Assembly: GCA_902491395.1 (NCBI GenBank)
Contig: CABUHO010000005.1
Span: forward strand, 1-64,000
From: an uncultured Collinsella sp.
GTDB lineage: Bacteria > Actinomycetota > Coriobacteriia > Coriobacteriales > Coriobacteriaceae
Direction: 5' to 3'
DNA length: 64,000 bases
Position 1 is the stretch's first letter, and each line of letters opens with the position of its first letter. Below the pieces are notes generated by a model that did not search any database, was not told the origin of the DNA, and was given only the letters and a program-made list of their open reading frames with translations. Shown here one piece after another: positions 1 to 8,476 of the stretch. The translations under genes and the position numbers were made by a program.

Positions 1-449
1 GGATTCTTCTCGAGCATCAGGTAGCGGTCGAACGACCCATCCTCGTGATACAGCACCGAAATCGCGCTGCACGGACCGTCCATCGAAGCCGCCGTGGGGC
101 ATACGCACAACGGCAGCTCGGCATAAAACGCTACTGCCTTGGCGATGTCGAGCATCTTGCCACCACCGATACCCACCACCATGTCGCAATACTCAGCTTG
201 GGCTTCCTTAGCCATTTCGACAACGGCCTCTTCCGTACACGGACCGTCATAAATCTTAAAGAACGGCTCGCTTAGATCTTCATCCAGAAATCCATCGACG
301 ATCTGCCTGCACAGCCGATCCTCGGTGCCCTGGTCAAACAAGACATAGGCAGCGCAGCCCAACCATGACAAATACCTGCCCTGACGCGAAAGTTCGCCCG
401 GCCCCTGAACATATCGGCCGGGACCGCCATAAACCATGGGAAGCGCCAT
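1..449 (-). CDS. Glycerol dehydrogenase-like protein, N-terminal part (cut by window edge)
   Basis: This is the N-terminal 149 residues of an iron/zinc-dependent dehydrogenase of the GldA type; the rest lies to the left of the window. The chosen start is the ATG at 449, giving MALPMVYGGPGRYVQGPGEL, which matches the usual GldA opening (a Gly-rich segment, then xYVQGPGEL). The NAD-binding glycine motif GIGGGKMLDIAKA is visible, as is the metal-site segment CPTAASMDGPCSAISVLY. It is clearly a paralogue of the gene at 562-1662, which aligns through the same motifs. Family role: oxidation of glycerol to dihydroxyacetone with NAD, or a related polyol. The ribosome site is weak (GAAGGG about 12 bases upstream). 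It is transcribed in the same direction as its paralogue, behind the terminator at 515-551. Confidence 0.85.
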   Translation of the reverse strand, partial: MALPMVYGGPGRYVQGPGELSRQGRYLSWLGCAAYVLFDQGTEDRLCRQIVDGFLDEDLSEPFFKIYDGPCTEEAVVEMAKEAQAEYCDMVVGIGGGKMLDIAKAVAFYAELPLCVCPTAASMDGPCSAISVLYHEDGSFDRYLMLEKN

Positions 450-480
450 ACGAGAATCCGCCCTTCATCAAACAACGATT

Positions 481-509
481 GGTGCAAAGTAACCTGACCC
501 CTTTGCACC
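481..509. repeat. Short palindrome, possible relative of the dispersed CCTGNCCCC family
   Basis: The arms GGTGCAAAG and CTTTGCACC enclose TAACCTGACCC. The loop resembles the CCTG-CCCC core of the dispersed palindromes listed elsewhere (for example 53186-53218), though the outer stem differs. It lies in the leader of the gene ending at position 1. Confidence 0.4.
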
Positions 510-514
510 ATAGC

Positions 515-551
515 AAAAGGGGCAAAGCCATCTTCCGGCTTTGCCCCTTCC
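515..551 (-). terminator. Rho-independent terminator after the gldA pseudogene
   Basis: The stem GGGGCAAAGCC / GGCTTTGCCCC has a 7-base loop and is followed on the minus strand by TTTTGCT. It sits just downstream of the stop at 562. Confidence 0.8.
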
Positions 552-561
552 TTACCTTAGT

Positions 562-1662
562 TTACTCATCCATAAGGTAGTAGCGACCCAGTGCGTCGGC
601 ACCCAGAATGGCGTTTGCGACCATCTCGGGCGTCACCTCAAACGGCATGTTGCACATGGTGTCATCGGGCGCGCAAGCGGCCTCGGCAACAATCATGGCC
701 TGCTCGCGCGTAAGATCGGAAACGCCAAGTTACTTCATCGTGACCGGCAGGCCCAGCTCAATGCAGAAGCCCAAGACTTCCTCGAGTTTCTCAGTCGGAG
801 CATCCTCGAGCACCAGCTGGACGATGGTGCCAAAGGCGACCTTCTCGCCGTGATACATGCCGTGGCACTCGGGCAGCATCGTCAGACCATTGTGGATGGC
901 ATGAGCAGCAGCAAGACCCGAGCTCTCAAAGCCAATACCCGAAAGCAGCGTATTGGCCTCGATGATATGCTCGACGGCAGGCGTCAGCGCACCCTTCTCC
1001 AGCGCGACCTTGGCCTTGACGCCATCGGCCATAAGCGTCTCGTAGCAGAGCTTGGCAAGTGCCAGACCAGCCATACCGCCCTTGCCGCCAGCGCAAGTGC
1101 CGCCGTCGGCATCGTGCGTCGCCTGGGCCTCAAAGTAGGTTGCGAGCGCATCGCCCATACCGGAAACCGTCAGGCGCACCGGGCTCGCCGCGATAACCGT
1201 CGTATCCATCAGGACGATGTTGGGGTTTGCCTTAAGGAAGAGATATTTATCGAACTGGCCGTCATCGGTATAGAGCACCGAAAGTGCCGAGCACGGTGCA
1301 TCGGTCGAGGCGATGGTGGGGCAAATGATAACCGGGGACTCCAGGTAATAGGCAACGGCCTTAGCGGTATCGAGGATCTTGCCGCCACCGACGCCGACGA
1401 TGATGTCGCAACCGTTGTCGCGAGCGAGCGCAACCAGGCGATCGACCTCGCCCTTGGAGCACTCACCGTTAAAGTCCTCAAACAGCAGCTCGGCCTTAGC
1501 CTCGGCAAAACCACCCTCGATCTTGGCACCGACGCGCTTCTTGCCCGAAGGCGTCACGATGACGAGGGCCTTAGCGCCGAGCGGCTCGACATAGGAGCCG
1601 AGCTTGGCCAGCTCATCCGGGCCCTGGATGTACTTGCTGGGGCTATTGAAGATTGCAGCCAT
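562..1662 (-). pseudogene. gldA: Glycerol dehydrogenase with in-frame stop after residue 310
   Basis: The reading frame encodes a GldA-type NAD-dependent glycerol dehydrogenase. From ATG 1662 it shows the Rossmann glycine motif GVGGGKILDTAKA, the metal-site segment STDAPCSALSVLY, and the later metal histidines in GLAAAHAIHNGLT and MLPECHGMYHGEK. A TAA at 730-732 follows residue 310. The same frame continues without a shift for 55 more codons (LGVSDLTREQAMIVAEAACA and on to GRYYLMDE) and ends at the TAA at 562-564. The whole frame would be 366 residues, the normal GldA length, so the stop looks like a single substitution, perhaps of a Glu, Gln or Lys codon. The truncated product keeps all metal ligands but loses the C-terminal helices. 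It could be a true pseudogene, a strain variant, or a sequencing error. Confidence 0.85.
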
Positions 1663-1676
1663 TTTTATCCCATTCT

Positions 1677-1719
1677 CTAAAAAAAGAAAGGGGCTCCGTA
1701 CGGATACGTGCGGAGCCCC
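1677..1719 (-). terminator. Rho-independent terminator after the alcohol dehydrogenase gene
   Basis: The stem GGGGCTCCG / CGGAGCCCC at 1690-1719 is followed on the minus strand by a T-rich run (complement of AAAAAAAGAAA). It separates the alcohol dehydrogenase gene from the gldA-like gene downstream. Confidence 0.85.
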
Positions 1720-1741
1720 TCGTTACGATAACAAGAGTCGA

Positions 1742-2965
1742 TTAGAAATCGATGTCGGTGTCGTAGTAGCAGGCCTTGAGAATCTTCTCGAAGTCGGCAG
1801 CCTTGGTCTCACGCGGGTTCTCGGGCGTGCAGGCGTCCTGCTCGGCGTTCGCGGCGATCTCGGGGAGCTTCGCGAGGAACTCCTCCTCGGAAACCATCTG
1901 CGGGTTCTCGGCGTCGACCTTCACGCCACCATTCGCGTAATCCTTGATGGACTGCGGAATGTTGAGCTGGTCGTTGAGGTCGCGGATCTTCTGGACGAGC
2001 GCAGCGATGAGCTCCTCGTTGGTCTCGCCGGGAAGGTGCAGGATTTCCTTGGCCACGTAAGCGTAACGCTCGGCAGCACGCGGGTCCTTGGAGTTCCACT
2101 GGATGACCTTGCCCAGGTACATGGCGTTAGCAGCACCGTGGATGATGTGGCCGTTCTCGAAGGCAGCACCGGTCTTGTGAGCCATGGAGTGAACGATGCC
2201 GAGCAGGCCCGAGGAGAAGGCGATACCGGCGATGCACTGAGCCTCGTGCATGTGCTGACGGGCCTCATGGTCGCCAGCATAGGACTTGGGCAGCCACTCG
2301 ACGATCTCGCGGATGCCGTGCAGAGCGTTGGCGTCGGTGAACATAGAGGCGCAGGTGGAAACGTAGGCCTCCATGCAGTGGGTCAGAGCGTCCATGCCGG
2401 TATGAGCGCACAGCTTGGCGGGCATGGTGTAGGTGAGCTCGGGGTCGACGATGGCGACATCAGGGGTGATGTTGAAGTCGGCCAGCGGGTACTTGATGCC
2501 CTTGGCGTAGTCGGTAATGACGGAGAACGCGGTGACCTCGGTAGCGGTGCCGGAGGTAGAGGAGATGGCGCAGAAATGAGCCTTCTGACGCAGCTCGGGG
2601 AAGCTGAACGGCTGGATGATGTTGTCGAAGGACTCCTCGGGATACTCGTAGAAGACCCACATGGCCTTAGCGGCATCGATGGGCGAGCCGCCGCCGATGG
2701 CGATAATCCAGTCGGGCTCGAACTCGCGCATGGCCTCGGCGCCCTTCATGACCGTCTCGATGGACGGATCGGACTCGACGCCCTCGAACAGCTTGACCTC
2801 GAAGCCGCCTTCCTTAAGGTCGGCCTCAACGTCCTGCAGGAACCCGCCGCGGCGCATAGAGCTGCCACCAGAAACGATGATGGCCTTCTTGCCCTTGAGG
2901 TTCTTTACCTCGTGGCGAGCGCCCTCACCAAAGTACAGATCGCGAGGATTGGTAAAACGTCCCAT
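1742..2965 (-). CDS. Iron-containing alcohol dehydrogenase
   Basis: A 407-residue group III (iron-activated) alcohol dehydrogenase. The start MGRFTNPRDLYFGEGARHEV is chosen at 2965 because AGGAGGCAC lies directly upstream; a longer upstream frame has no such site. The nucleotide-binding stretch IIAIGGGSPIDAAKAMWVFY and the iron-binding signature around GIAFSSGLLGIVHSMAHKTG, with its conserved histidines, are present. Family members reduce aldehydes such as acetaldehyde or butyraldehyde with NAD(P)H, or oxidise alcohols; the substrate cannot be read from sequence. The length is normal. It is transcribed with the two GldA-like genes but is separated from them by a terminator. They may share a fermentative alcohol/polyol role. 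Confidence 0.92.
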   Translation of the reverse strand: MGRFTNPRDLYFGEGARHEVKNLKGKKAIIVSGGSSMRRGGFLQDVEADLKEGGFEVKLFEGVESDPSIETVMKGAEAMREFEPDWIIAIGGGSPIDAAKAMWVFYEYPEESFDNIIQPFSFPELRQKAHFCAISSTSGTATEVTAFSVITDYAKGIKYPLADFNITPDVAIVDPELTYTMPAKLCAHTGMDALTHCMEAYVSTCASMFTDANALHGIREIVEWLPKSYAGDHEARQHMHEAQCIAGIAFSSGLLGIVHSMAHKTGAAFENGHIIHGAANAMYLGKVIQWNSKDPRAAERYAYVAKEILHLPGETNEELIAALVQKIRDLNDQLNIPQSIKDYANGGVKVDAENPQMVSEEEFLAKLPEIAANAEQDACTPENPRETKAADFEKILKACYYDTDIDF

Positions 2966-3465
2966 ACTGTGCCTCCTAAACAAGCCCCTCTTAGACTTGC
3001 GTATATAACGGAGCACCCGATTGGCTCCGTTAGGACCGTTTTGCGCGTTGCCGGCGATGACAATGCGCGATGTCTAAACGTCTCAACGCTCAGACAAACA
3101 CTATTTTACCGTTCTGGTTGGTCAGTTATTCACCTAAAGCCGACAATGATGAAACGTTTTTTCTATCCCTGAAGACCCTTGTGGGGCATTCATACTCCCA
3201 AGCTGGGCAAACGTTTTATCAAGGTTGACCACATATCCCGGGCAGGACGGTGCCCCTTCAAAATGCACCCCGTTCGCCGCCAAAAATCGACCGTTTGCGG
3301 CACCGTGATACCACTCAGTCGTCCAAGGTGCCGACATTTGTGCGACATCCGTCTTCGTGGTGCAAAGGTGCATGTCCAAGTGCGGCACCCCCGGTGTGCC
3401 ACATGCGGGTAAACTAGAACCTTATATAGAGACATTTGAACCCTAACCGCAGCAAAGGAGGCCCC
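2966..3465. other. Intergenic region between divergent genes, no gene seen
   Basis: About 500 bases that should carry the promoters for the alcohol dehydrogenase (minus) and the helical-repeat pair (plus). No open frame with a ribosome site is convincing. GACGGTGCC (near 3246) and GGCACCGT (near 3298) form a weak long-range inverted repeat. No RNA gene was recognised. Confidence 0.5.
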
Positions 3466-4542
3466 ATGGCATTCGATCCCATTCAAGAGGATTGCCATCG
3501 CCTCGTTCTTGAGGCCTTGCGCCGCGACAATATCCCGCTCACCGACGGTGCCGCCGTAGAGCGTCTGATGGAACAATTCACCCGCAACCCCGCACCGCTC
3601 ATCGTGCACGACCGCGACCGCGCCGGGCACCTCATTGCCAAGGTGGTCGAGGCTGTCGACTACCGCATTCCCTTTATCCCTGACGATACCCAGGCAGAGC
3701 AAGAAGAGGCCGCTGCCGAGAACATGCTTCGCGAGGCAGCCGCGCTCGACCCCACCAACTGGGATGCCCAGCGCATGCTGACCGCCCTCACCGCCAACTC
3801 CAACGAGGAGTACGTACAGTACTTGGTATCCAAGCGCGATGAAGTCGAGCATGATCTGGCGCTCAAGATCGCCTCGGCGCAGGACCCCTACGAGCGCGAG
3901 GCCGCAGGTGACCTTATGCGCCGTCCCTACCTGCGCTGGCTTGCCGCCCTTGCGTCACGCGCCCTCATTAGCGGCCGCTATCGCATGTCGCTCGAAGCCG
4001 CAAACTGCAGCCTCGACTTTGCCCCCAACGATCCGGCCGGCGTCCGCCACACCGCGATGCTCGCCATGGCGAAGCTCGAATACCCCGCCGAGGAGCTCAA
4101 GCGCTTTCGCTCTGCCCACTCCGTCCCCTATCTCGCCAACACGCCGCTACGCCGTCGTCCCAAAGACGCGGAGCGCGACTTGGACCCGTGGACGCTCATC
4201 GCGCTGATGAGCGCTGCCTGGCGCGAGCTGGACTACGAGGGTGCCGAGCACTACCTGCGTATCCTTGCGCGCTCATGTCCGCACGCGGCCGAGGCACTCT
4301 ACTTCCAAACCGAGTTTCCCGATGGCGTCTATGCCCGCGTCAACGTGGGTGCAGGCTCCACCGACGAGCTCGTCCTTGCACTGTCCGAAGCGACGCCGGT
4401 ACTGCAGGAGGGCCTGGGCGCTCCCGACAACGCCAGCTTTGCCGCCTGGGTCGCCACCAACGACATCGTGCGTTCCCAGATCGACGAGCGTATCCTACGG
4501 GCGGCCGAGCAGGGCTTGCCGTTTAAGGGAGGAGACCTCTAA
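3466..4542 (+). CDS. Hypothetical helical-repeat (TPR-like) protein
   Basis: I do not recognise the family. The 358-residue product starts at ATG 3466, behind AAAGGAGG. It is soluble, acidic and mostly helical, with no signal peptide or membrane segment. Residues about 150-215 (WLAALASRALISGRYRMSLE and following) and 235-275 look like tetratricopeptide-style helix pairs. The next gene, which overlaps by one base, encodes a protein with the same layout, including WL-x5-S-x3-SGRYR versus WL-x5-S-x3-SARYR. The two therefore look like paralogues that may act together, perhaps as scaffolds. MurT-GatD follows 45 bases after the pair, so a link to cell-wall assembly is possible but only inferred. 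Confidence 0.8.
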   Translation: MAFDPIQEDCHRLVLEALRRDNIPLTDGAAVERLMEQFTRNPAPLIVHDRDRAGHLIAKVVEAVDYRIPFIPDDTQAEQEEAAAENMLREAAALDPTNWDAQRMLTALTANSNEEYVQYLVSKRDEVEHDLALKIASAQDPYEREAAGDLMRRPYLRWLAALASRALISGRYRMSLEAANCSLDFAPNDPAGVRHTAMLAMAKLEYPAEELKRFRSAHSVPYLANTPLRRRPKDAERDLDPWTLIALMSAAWRELDYEGAEHYLRILARSCPHAAEALYFQTEFPDGVYARVNVGAGSTDELVLALSEATPVLQEGLGAPDNASFAAWVATNDIVRSQIDERILRAAEQGLPFKGGDL

Positions 4543-5585
4543 TGGATCCGAGCGTCTACATCCCCGCCTACCTGGAGCGCACCTATCTGGCGTCGCACCC
4601 CGAGCTTACCGATGCAGCACGCGAGCTTGTCCATAACGACATTAGCGCGAATCCCCAAAAGTATGCGCAGTCCGAGCATGCCCAGGCGCTGCTGTCCTAT
4701 GCCGGTGTTCATCGCCACCTGCTCGACGAGCTCCATCGCATCGAGGACATGGGCAGCGACGAGGAGTTCGAGCAGACGCGCAATCGCCTGTTCGACGACA
4801 TGCGCGATGAGCTGCTCAAGATTGTCCGCGTCGATGCACTTGCCGTCGATGCCCAGTTGCTCGCCATCATCCTGGCGGACACGCCCGTTGACGCCTGCCT
4901 GGGCGACCTGATGAAGCTCGAGGCGAGCACGGCCGACTACCTGCAACAGAGCGTGCCCGGGTTTGATATGGAGGCCCCGCACTACTGGGCCAATAATGTT
5001 TTGGCCGACGGTGTGACGGCGGCAGATCTCACCGTGAGCGAGCCGGCACTTATCGGATGGCTCCACACGCTCGAGGCCATCTCGCAGCTGTGCATGGCGA
5101 GCGCCCGCTACCGCGCTGCTGCCAACTACGCCCGCCGCGTCCTTAAGGCAGAAGGCTATCCCACCCGAGCTGCCGGCACCGTGTTGCTCGCTCTCGCTCG
5201 CTTGGAAGACCAGGACGACTTTTTTGCCCTGGCCCACCAGCTCGAGGAGCAGATAGGGGCCGATGCCCTCGAGAACTCTCCCTGGTACCTGCTCGCCCGT
5301 ACGATTCTGCTGTTCAAAACAAATAAGATGCGCCCGGCGACACGCGCCCTGCGCGAGTTTGCCAACCGCTGCGAGGGTGGCGCGTTCTTTTTGCTGAACC
5401 CCATGTACCAGACACCGTACCTTCCCTGCCGGCCCGAGCCACACGATCCCTGGGACCTTTCGCACCAGGCAGTTTGGGAGGCCGACGGCATCATCTCGGA
5501 CACTCCCGACTTTGCCCCCTGGGCCAATGCCTGCGAAGACGTGTCGCAGCTTGCCCAGGAATTTGCGCGCCGCTACGGATTTTAG
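4542..5585 (+). CDS. Hypothetical helical-repeat protein, paralogue of the preceding gene
   Basis: A 347-residue soluble helical protein of unrecognised family. Its ATG at 4542 overlaps the stop of the upstream gene (TAATG), with GGGAGGAG just before it, so the two are translationally coupled. Residues about 165-225 (IGWLHTLEAISQLCMASARY onward, to LLALARLED) align by eye with the central part of the upstream product. The C-terminal half (SPWYLLARTILLFKTNKMRP) again suggests repeat helices. No catalytic motif, signal peptide or membrane helix is visible. Genes 3466-4542, 4542-5585 and 5631-7808 probably form one transcript. Confidence 0.8.
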   Translation: MDPSVYIPAYLERTYLASHPELTDAARELVHNDISANPQKYAQSEHAQALLSYAGVHRHLLDELHRIEDMGSDEEFEQTRNRLFDDMRDELLKIVRVDALAVDAQLLAIILADTPVDACLGDLMKLEASTADYLQQSVPGFDMEAPHYWANNVLADGVTAADLTVSEPALIGWLHTLEAISQLCMASARYRAAANYARRVLKAEGYPTRAAGTVLLALARLEDQDDFFALAHQLEEQIGADALENSPWYLLARTILLFKTNKMRPATRALREFANRCEGGAFFLLNPMYQTPYLPCRPEPHDPWDLSHQAVWEADGIISDTPDFAPWANACEDVSQLAQEFARRYGF

Positions 5586-5630
5586 TGACGCACTCAACCC
5601 GACCATGTCGTTTACGTTAGGAACGGTTTC

Positions 5631-7808
5631 ATGAACCTCCGCTCATCTCTTGCCTGCACCTCGAGCGATATCGCTCGCTGGGGGCTGCGCTCCATCCTCA
5701 AGCGCCAGGGCGGCGTACTCCCCGGCCGCATCGCCATGAAGATCAACCCCTATCTGCTGAGCGACCTGGCGAGTCTTGTCGACCGCAGCGTGGTGATTAC
5801 CGGCACCAACGGTAAGACCACCACTTCGAACCTGATCGCCGACGCCGTTGCCGCCAGCGGCGCCACCGTGGTATGCAACCGCGCCGGCAACAACATGGAG
5901 CCGGGCGTGGTGGGCGCACTGCTCGAGGCGCGCAGCGGCCTCAAGCGTGCCGGCAGCGGCAAGCGCGTAGGCGTCTTTGAGTGCGACGAGCTCTACACCG
6001 TGCGCGTCCTGCCCAAGCTCAAGCCGACGTACTTCGTGCTGCTCAACCTGTTCCGTGACCAGCTAGATCGCTATGGCGAGATCGATCACACCCAGGAGGT
6101 CATCGCCCACGCGCTGGAGCTTTCGCCGGCAACGACGCTCATCTATAACGCCGACGACCCGCTGTGCACCTCGATTGCCGCGCGCGTTCCCAACGCGAGT
6201 ATTGCCTTTGGCATCGATGGCGCCACCAACACCGAGTCTGACCGCATTAGCGACTCGCGCTTTTGCTCGCAGTGCAACGCCCCGTTGGAGTACGACTACG
6301 TACAGTATGGTCAACTCGGCGCCTACCATTGCCCCTCGTGCGGCTGGGCGCGCCCCGCACTGGACCGTCGCGTGACGGGTGTTGAACTCGGTTGCGATGG
6401 CTATGGCTTTGACCTGACCTTTGGACCCGAGGCCAACGCGCCAGCCGCGCACATCACCACGCGCTACAACGGCTTATATATGGTCTACAACGTTGCCGCC
6501 GCATTCTTTGCCGCACATGAATTAGGCGTGGATACGGCACACCTACAGCCCACGCTCGATGCCTACGTGCCCGCCGGCGGACGCATGGGCCGCTGGGATA
6601 TTGCCGGTCGCACCGTCGAGGCGAACCTGGCCAAGAATCCCGTGGGCTTCGATCGACAGATCCAGTCCATTAAGACGGCAGGCGGCAGACTCTGCGCCTT
6701 TTTCCTGAACGACAACAGTGCCGACGGCCACGATGTTTCGTGGATCTACGACGTCGACTTCGAGCGCATTGCCGATACCCCAGGGCTTGTCGCCTTTGCC
6801 GGCGGCACGCGCGCGCATGACATGCAAGTACGCCTGAAGTACGCCGGTATCGATGCCGCCATCATCTCGAATACCGAGCAGGCGATCGGCGCCGTAACGG
6901 ACGAGGCCGCCGGTGACACCTTCTACGCCGTCGCCAACTACACGGCCTTCCCGCCGCTAGTCAAGGAGCTCGACGGGCTTAAAGACGCCGATGCAGGCTC
7001 GGTTGCCTCCCACGCCGCAACGCGCGCCGATGGCAGCGCTGTCCCCACCGATATTGCGCCGGTCGAGCTTTCGCGCCCCCTGCGCATCGTCTACCTGTAT
7101 CCCGATGCCCTCAACCTCTATGGCGACGGCGGCAACGTCATCGCCCTTGAGCGCCGCTGCGCCTGGCGCGGCATTCCCGTACGCGTGGACGAGGTCCGCA
7201 TGGGCGACACACTCGACCTGCACGATGCCGACATCGTCATGATGGGCGGCGGCGCCGACCGCGATCAGCTAGCCGTGGCACACGAACTGCTCGCTCAAAA
7301 AGACAAAGTCGCGACCTATGTTGAAGACGGCGGTTCGCTGCTCGCCATCTGCGGCAGTTATCAACTGCTCGGCCGTTCGTACTATTTGGGCGAGAATCGC
7401 ATCGAAGGCCTGGGCATCATTGCCGCCGAAACTGTGCGCGGCTCCGACCGCCTAATCGGCAACGTCGCCGTCAAGACCGACCTAGCACCCGAGCCCTTTG
7501 TTGGATTCGAGAACCACGGTGGCCGCACGCTTTTGGACGCCGATGCCACGCCGCTCGGAACGTCCGTCGTCACGGGCACCGGCAACAACGGCGACGATGG
7601 CTTTGAGGGCCTCGTCTACAAGGGCGTCATCGGCACGTACCTGCACGGCCCGGCGCTGCCCAAGAACCCCGAACTCGCCGACTGGCTCATTACCCACGCT
7701 CTCGAGCGCCGCGGCGATGCGCAGGCCACGGCCCTGCTGCCGCTCAAGCCCCTCGACGACACCTACGAGCACGCCGCCCACGACGCCGCCATGAAGCTCC
7801 TCCCCTAG
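5631..7808 (+). CDS. MurT-GatD fusion: lipid II isoglutaminyl synthase
   Basis: A 725-residue fusion of two enzymes usually encoded separately. Residues 1 to about 470 are MurT-like, with a Mur-ligase P-loop GTNGKTTT at 58-65, a zinc-ribbon insert with CSQC at 212-215 and CPSC at 234-237, and the C-terminal DUF1727 segment. Residues from about 484 are GatD-like glutaminase: LRIVYLYPDALNLYGDGGN, nucleophile Cys574 in AICGSYQ, and His672 in GTYLHGP. Known family function: GatD releases ammonia from glutamine and MurT uses ATP to amidate the alpha-carboxyl of the D-Glu in lipid II. The usual separate proteins are about 440 and 240 residues, so both halves look complete. The domains are joined by an Ala/Asp-rich linker near 455-480. 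The start is behind AGGAACGG. Confidence 0.93.
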   Translation: MNLRSSLACTSSDIARWGLRSILKRQGGVLPGRIAMKINPYLLSDLASLVDRSVVITGTNGKTTTSNLIADAVAASGATVVCNRAGNNMEPGVVGALLEARSGLKRAGSGKRVGVFECDELYTVRVLPKLKPTYFVLLNLFRDQLDRYGEIDHTQEVIAHALELSPATTLIYNADDPLCTSIAARVPNASIAFGIDGATNTESDRISDSRFCSQCNAPLEYDYVQYGQLGAYHCPSCGWARPALDRRVTGVELGCDGYGFDLTFGPEANAPAAHITTRYNGLYMVYNVAAAFFAAHELGVDTAHLQPTLDAYVPAGGRMGRWDIAGRTVEANLAKNPVGFDRQIQSIKTAGGRLCAFFLNDNSADGHDVSWIYDVDFERIADTPGLVAFAGGTRAHDMQVRLKYAGIDAAIISNTEQAIGAVTDEAAGDTFYAVANYTAFPPLVKELDGLKDADAGSVASHAATRADGSAVPTDIAPVELSRPLRIVYLYPDALNLYGDGGNVIALERRCAWRGIPVRVDEVRMGDTLDLHDADIVMMGGGADRDQLAVAHELLAQKDKVATYVEDGGSLLAICGSYQLLGRSYYLGENRIEGLGIIAAETVRGSDRLIGNVAVKTDLAPEPFVGFENHGGRTLLDADATPLGTSVVTGTGNNGDDGFEGLVYKGVIGTYLHGPALPKNPELADWLITHALERRGDAQATALLPLKPLDDTYEHAAHDAAMKLLP

Positions 7809-7815
7809 CATCTCA

Positions 7816-7848
7816 CCACCACAAAGGGGACAGGCACCTTTGTGGTGG
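7816..7848. repeat. Dispersed palindrome (family 1) acting as terminator after MurT-GatD
   Basis: A perfect stem CCACCACAAAGG / CCTTTGTGGTGG encloses GGACAGGCA and is followed by TTTT. The same palindrome recurs, usually in opposite orientation, at 41233, 51601, 53186, 57849 and 58567, with a variant at 50639. Here it lies 8 bases after the murT-gatD stop and could end transcription. Confidence 0.85.
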
Positions 7849-7871
7849 TTTTGACCCGTCCCAGCGGTTTG

Positions 7872-8006
7872 TCTCAATCTGTAACATCTAGACCGTTAAA
7901 AGTCGTCGTACTGTTACAGATTGAGATGTTCGTCCCGACGACCGCCGTTTGTCTCGACCTGTAACAGGTAGAGCCGATTTACCCGCTCAGATGTTACAGA
8001 TTGAGA
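7872..8006. repeat. Two tandem palindromes with arms TCTCAATCTGTAACA
   Basis: Unit 1 has arms at 7872-7886 and 7912-7926 (TCTCAATCTGTAACA and its exact complement). Unit 2 has arms at 7952-7966 and 7992-8006; its left arm has two changes while its right arm is identical to that of unit 1. Each unit is 55 bases and the units are 80 bases apart. They lie between MurT-GatD and tRNA-Glu and contain no gene. Confidence 0.85.
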
Positions 8007-8067
8007 TATTTGAAAATCGGAATAGAAGCCTACTCCTGTGTGGTGGTTTTTCAATCTGCCAACGATA

Positions 8068-8096
8068 TGTGAACGGATAAAAAAGTCTGCTATACT
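8068..8096 (+). promoter_or_regulatory. Likely promoter of tRNA-Glu
   Basis: TATACT at 8091-8096 lies 11 bases before the mature tRNA 5' end, where a -10 box is expected. The -35 region (around TGTGAAC) is a poor match. Confidence 0.5.
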
Positions 8097-8106
8097 CTTT
8101 CCCGCT

Positions 8107-8183
8107 GTCCCCATCGTCTAGCGGCCAAGGACGCCACCCTTTCAAGGTGGATATCGCGGGTTCGAATCCCGCTGGGGGCACCA
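8107..8183 (+). tRNA. tRNA-Glu (anticodon TTC)
   Basis: A complete cloverleaf: acceptor GTCCCCA pairs with TGGGGGC (one G-T pair), the anticodon stem CCACC/GGTGG holds the loop CTTTCAA (anticodon TTC), and the T-arm is GCGGGTTCGAATCCCGC. The CCA end is encoded at 8181-8183. A terminator follows at 8196-8226. Confidence 0.97.
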
Positions 8184-8195
8184 TTTAAATCGAGA

Positions 8196-8226
8196 AGCCC
8201 GTTACCCCTGCGGTGACGGGCTTTTT
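8196..8226 (+). terminator. Terminator of tRNA-Glu
   Basis: The stem AGCCCGTTACC / GGTGACGGGCT is followed by TTTT. A second copy of this terminator, together with the tRNA 3' end, is at 8354-8414. Confidence 0.85.
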
Positions 8227-8238
8227 GCTACCGATATG

Positions 8239-8414
8239 CCGGGATTCGAACCCGACAGGGTGCGGAGCTGAGGAAACGCGAAGCGTTTTCCAGCGCAGCA
8301 CGCAAGGAGCGGAGCGACGTAGCGGAAGCGGGCGGCGCCAGCCGCACGCGGACATCCCGCTGGGGGCACCATTTAAACTGAGAAGCCCGTTACCCTTGCG
8401 GTGACGGGCTTTTT
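8239..8414 (+). repeat. Element behind tRNA-Glu carrying inverted T-arm and duplicated tRNA 3' end plus terminator
   Basis: Positions 8239-8255 (CCGGGATTCGAACCCGA) are an inverted copy of the tRNA T-arm. A GC-rich core with CGCGAAGCGTTTTCCAGCG follows. Positions 8354-8414 then repeat 8166-8226 (tRNA 3' end, CCA and terminator) with 58 of 61 bases identical. After this copy, the inverted T-arm motif starts again at about 8427 (CGCCGGGATTCGAACCCC) but is truncated. A related core lies beyond the 3' end of ssrA at 27736-27868. Confidence 0.8.
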
Positions 8415-8476
8415 TCTTCTCCAACGCCGGGATTCGAACCCCGAAGGCATAAAATCACACTGCCATCCAAGGGCCC

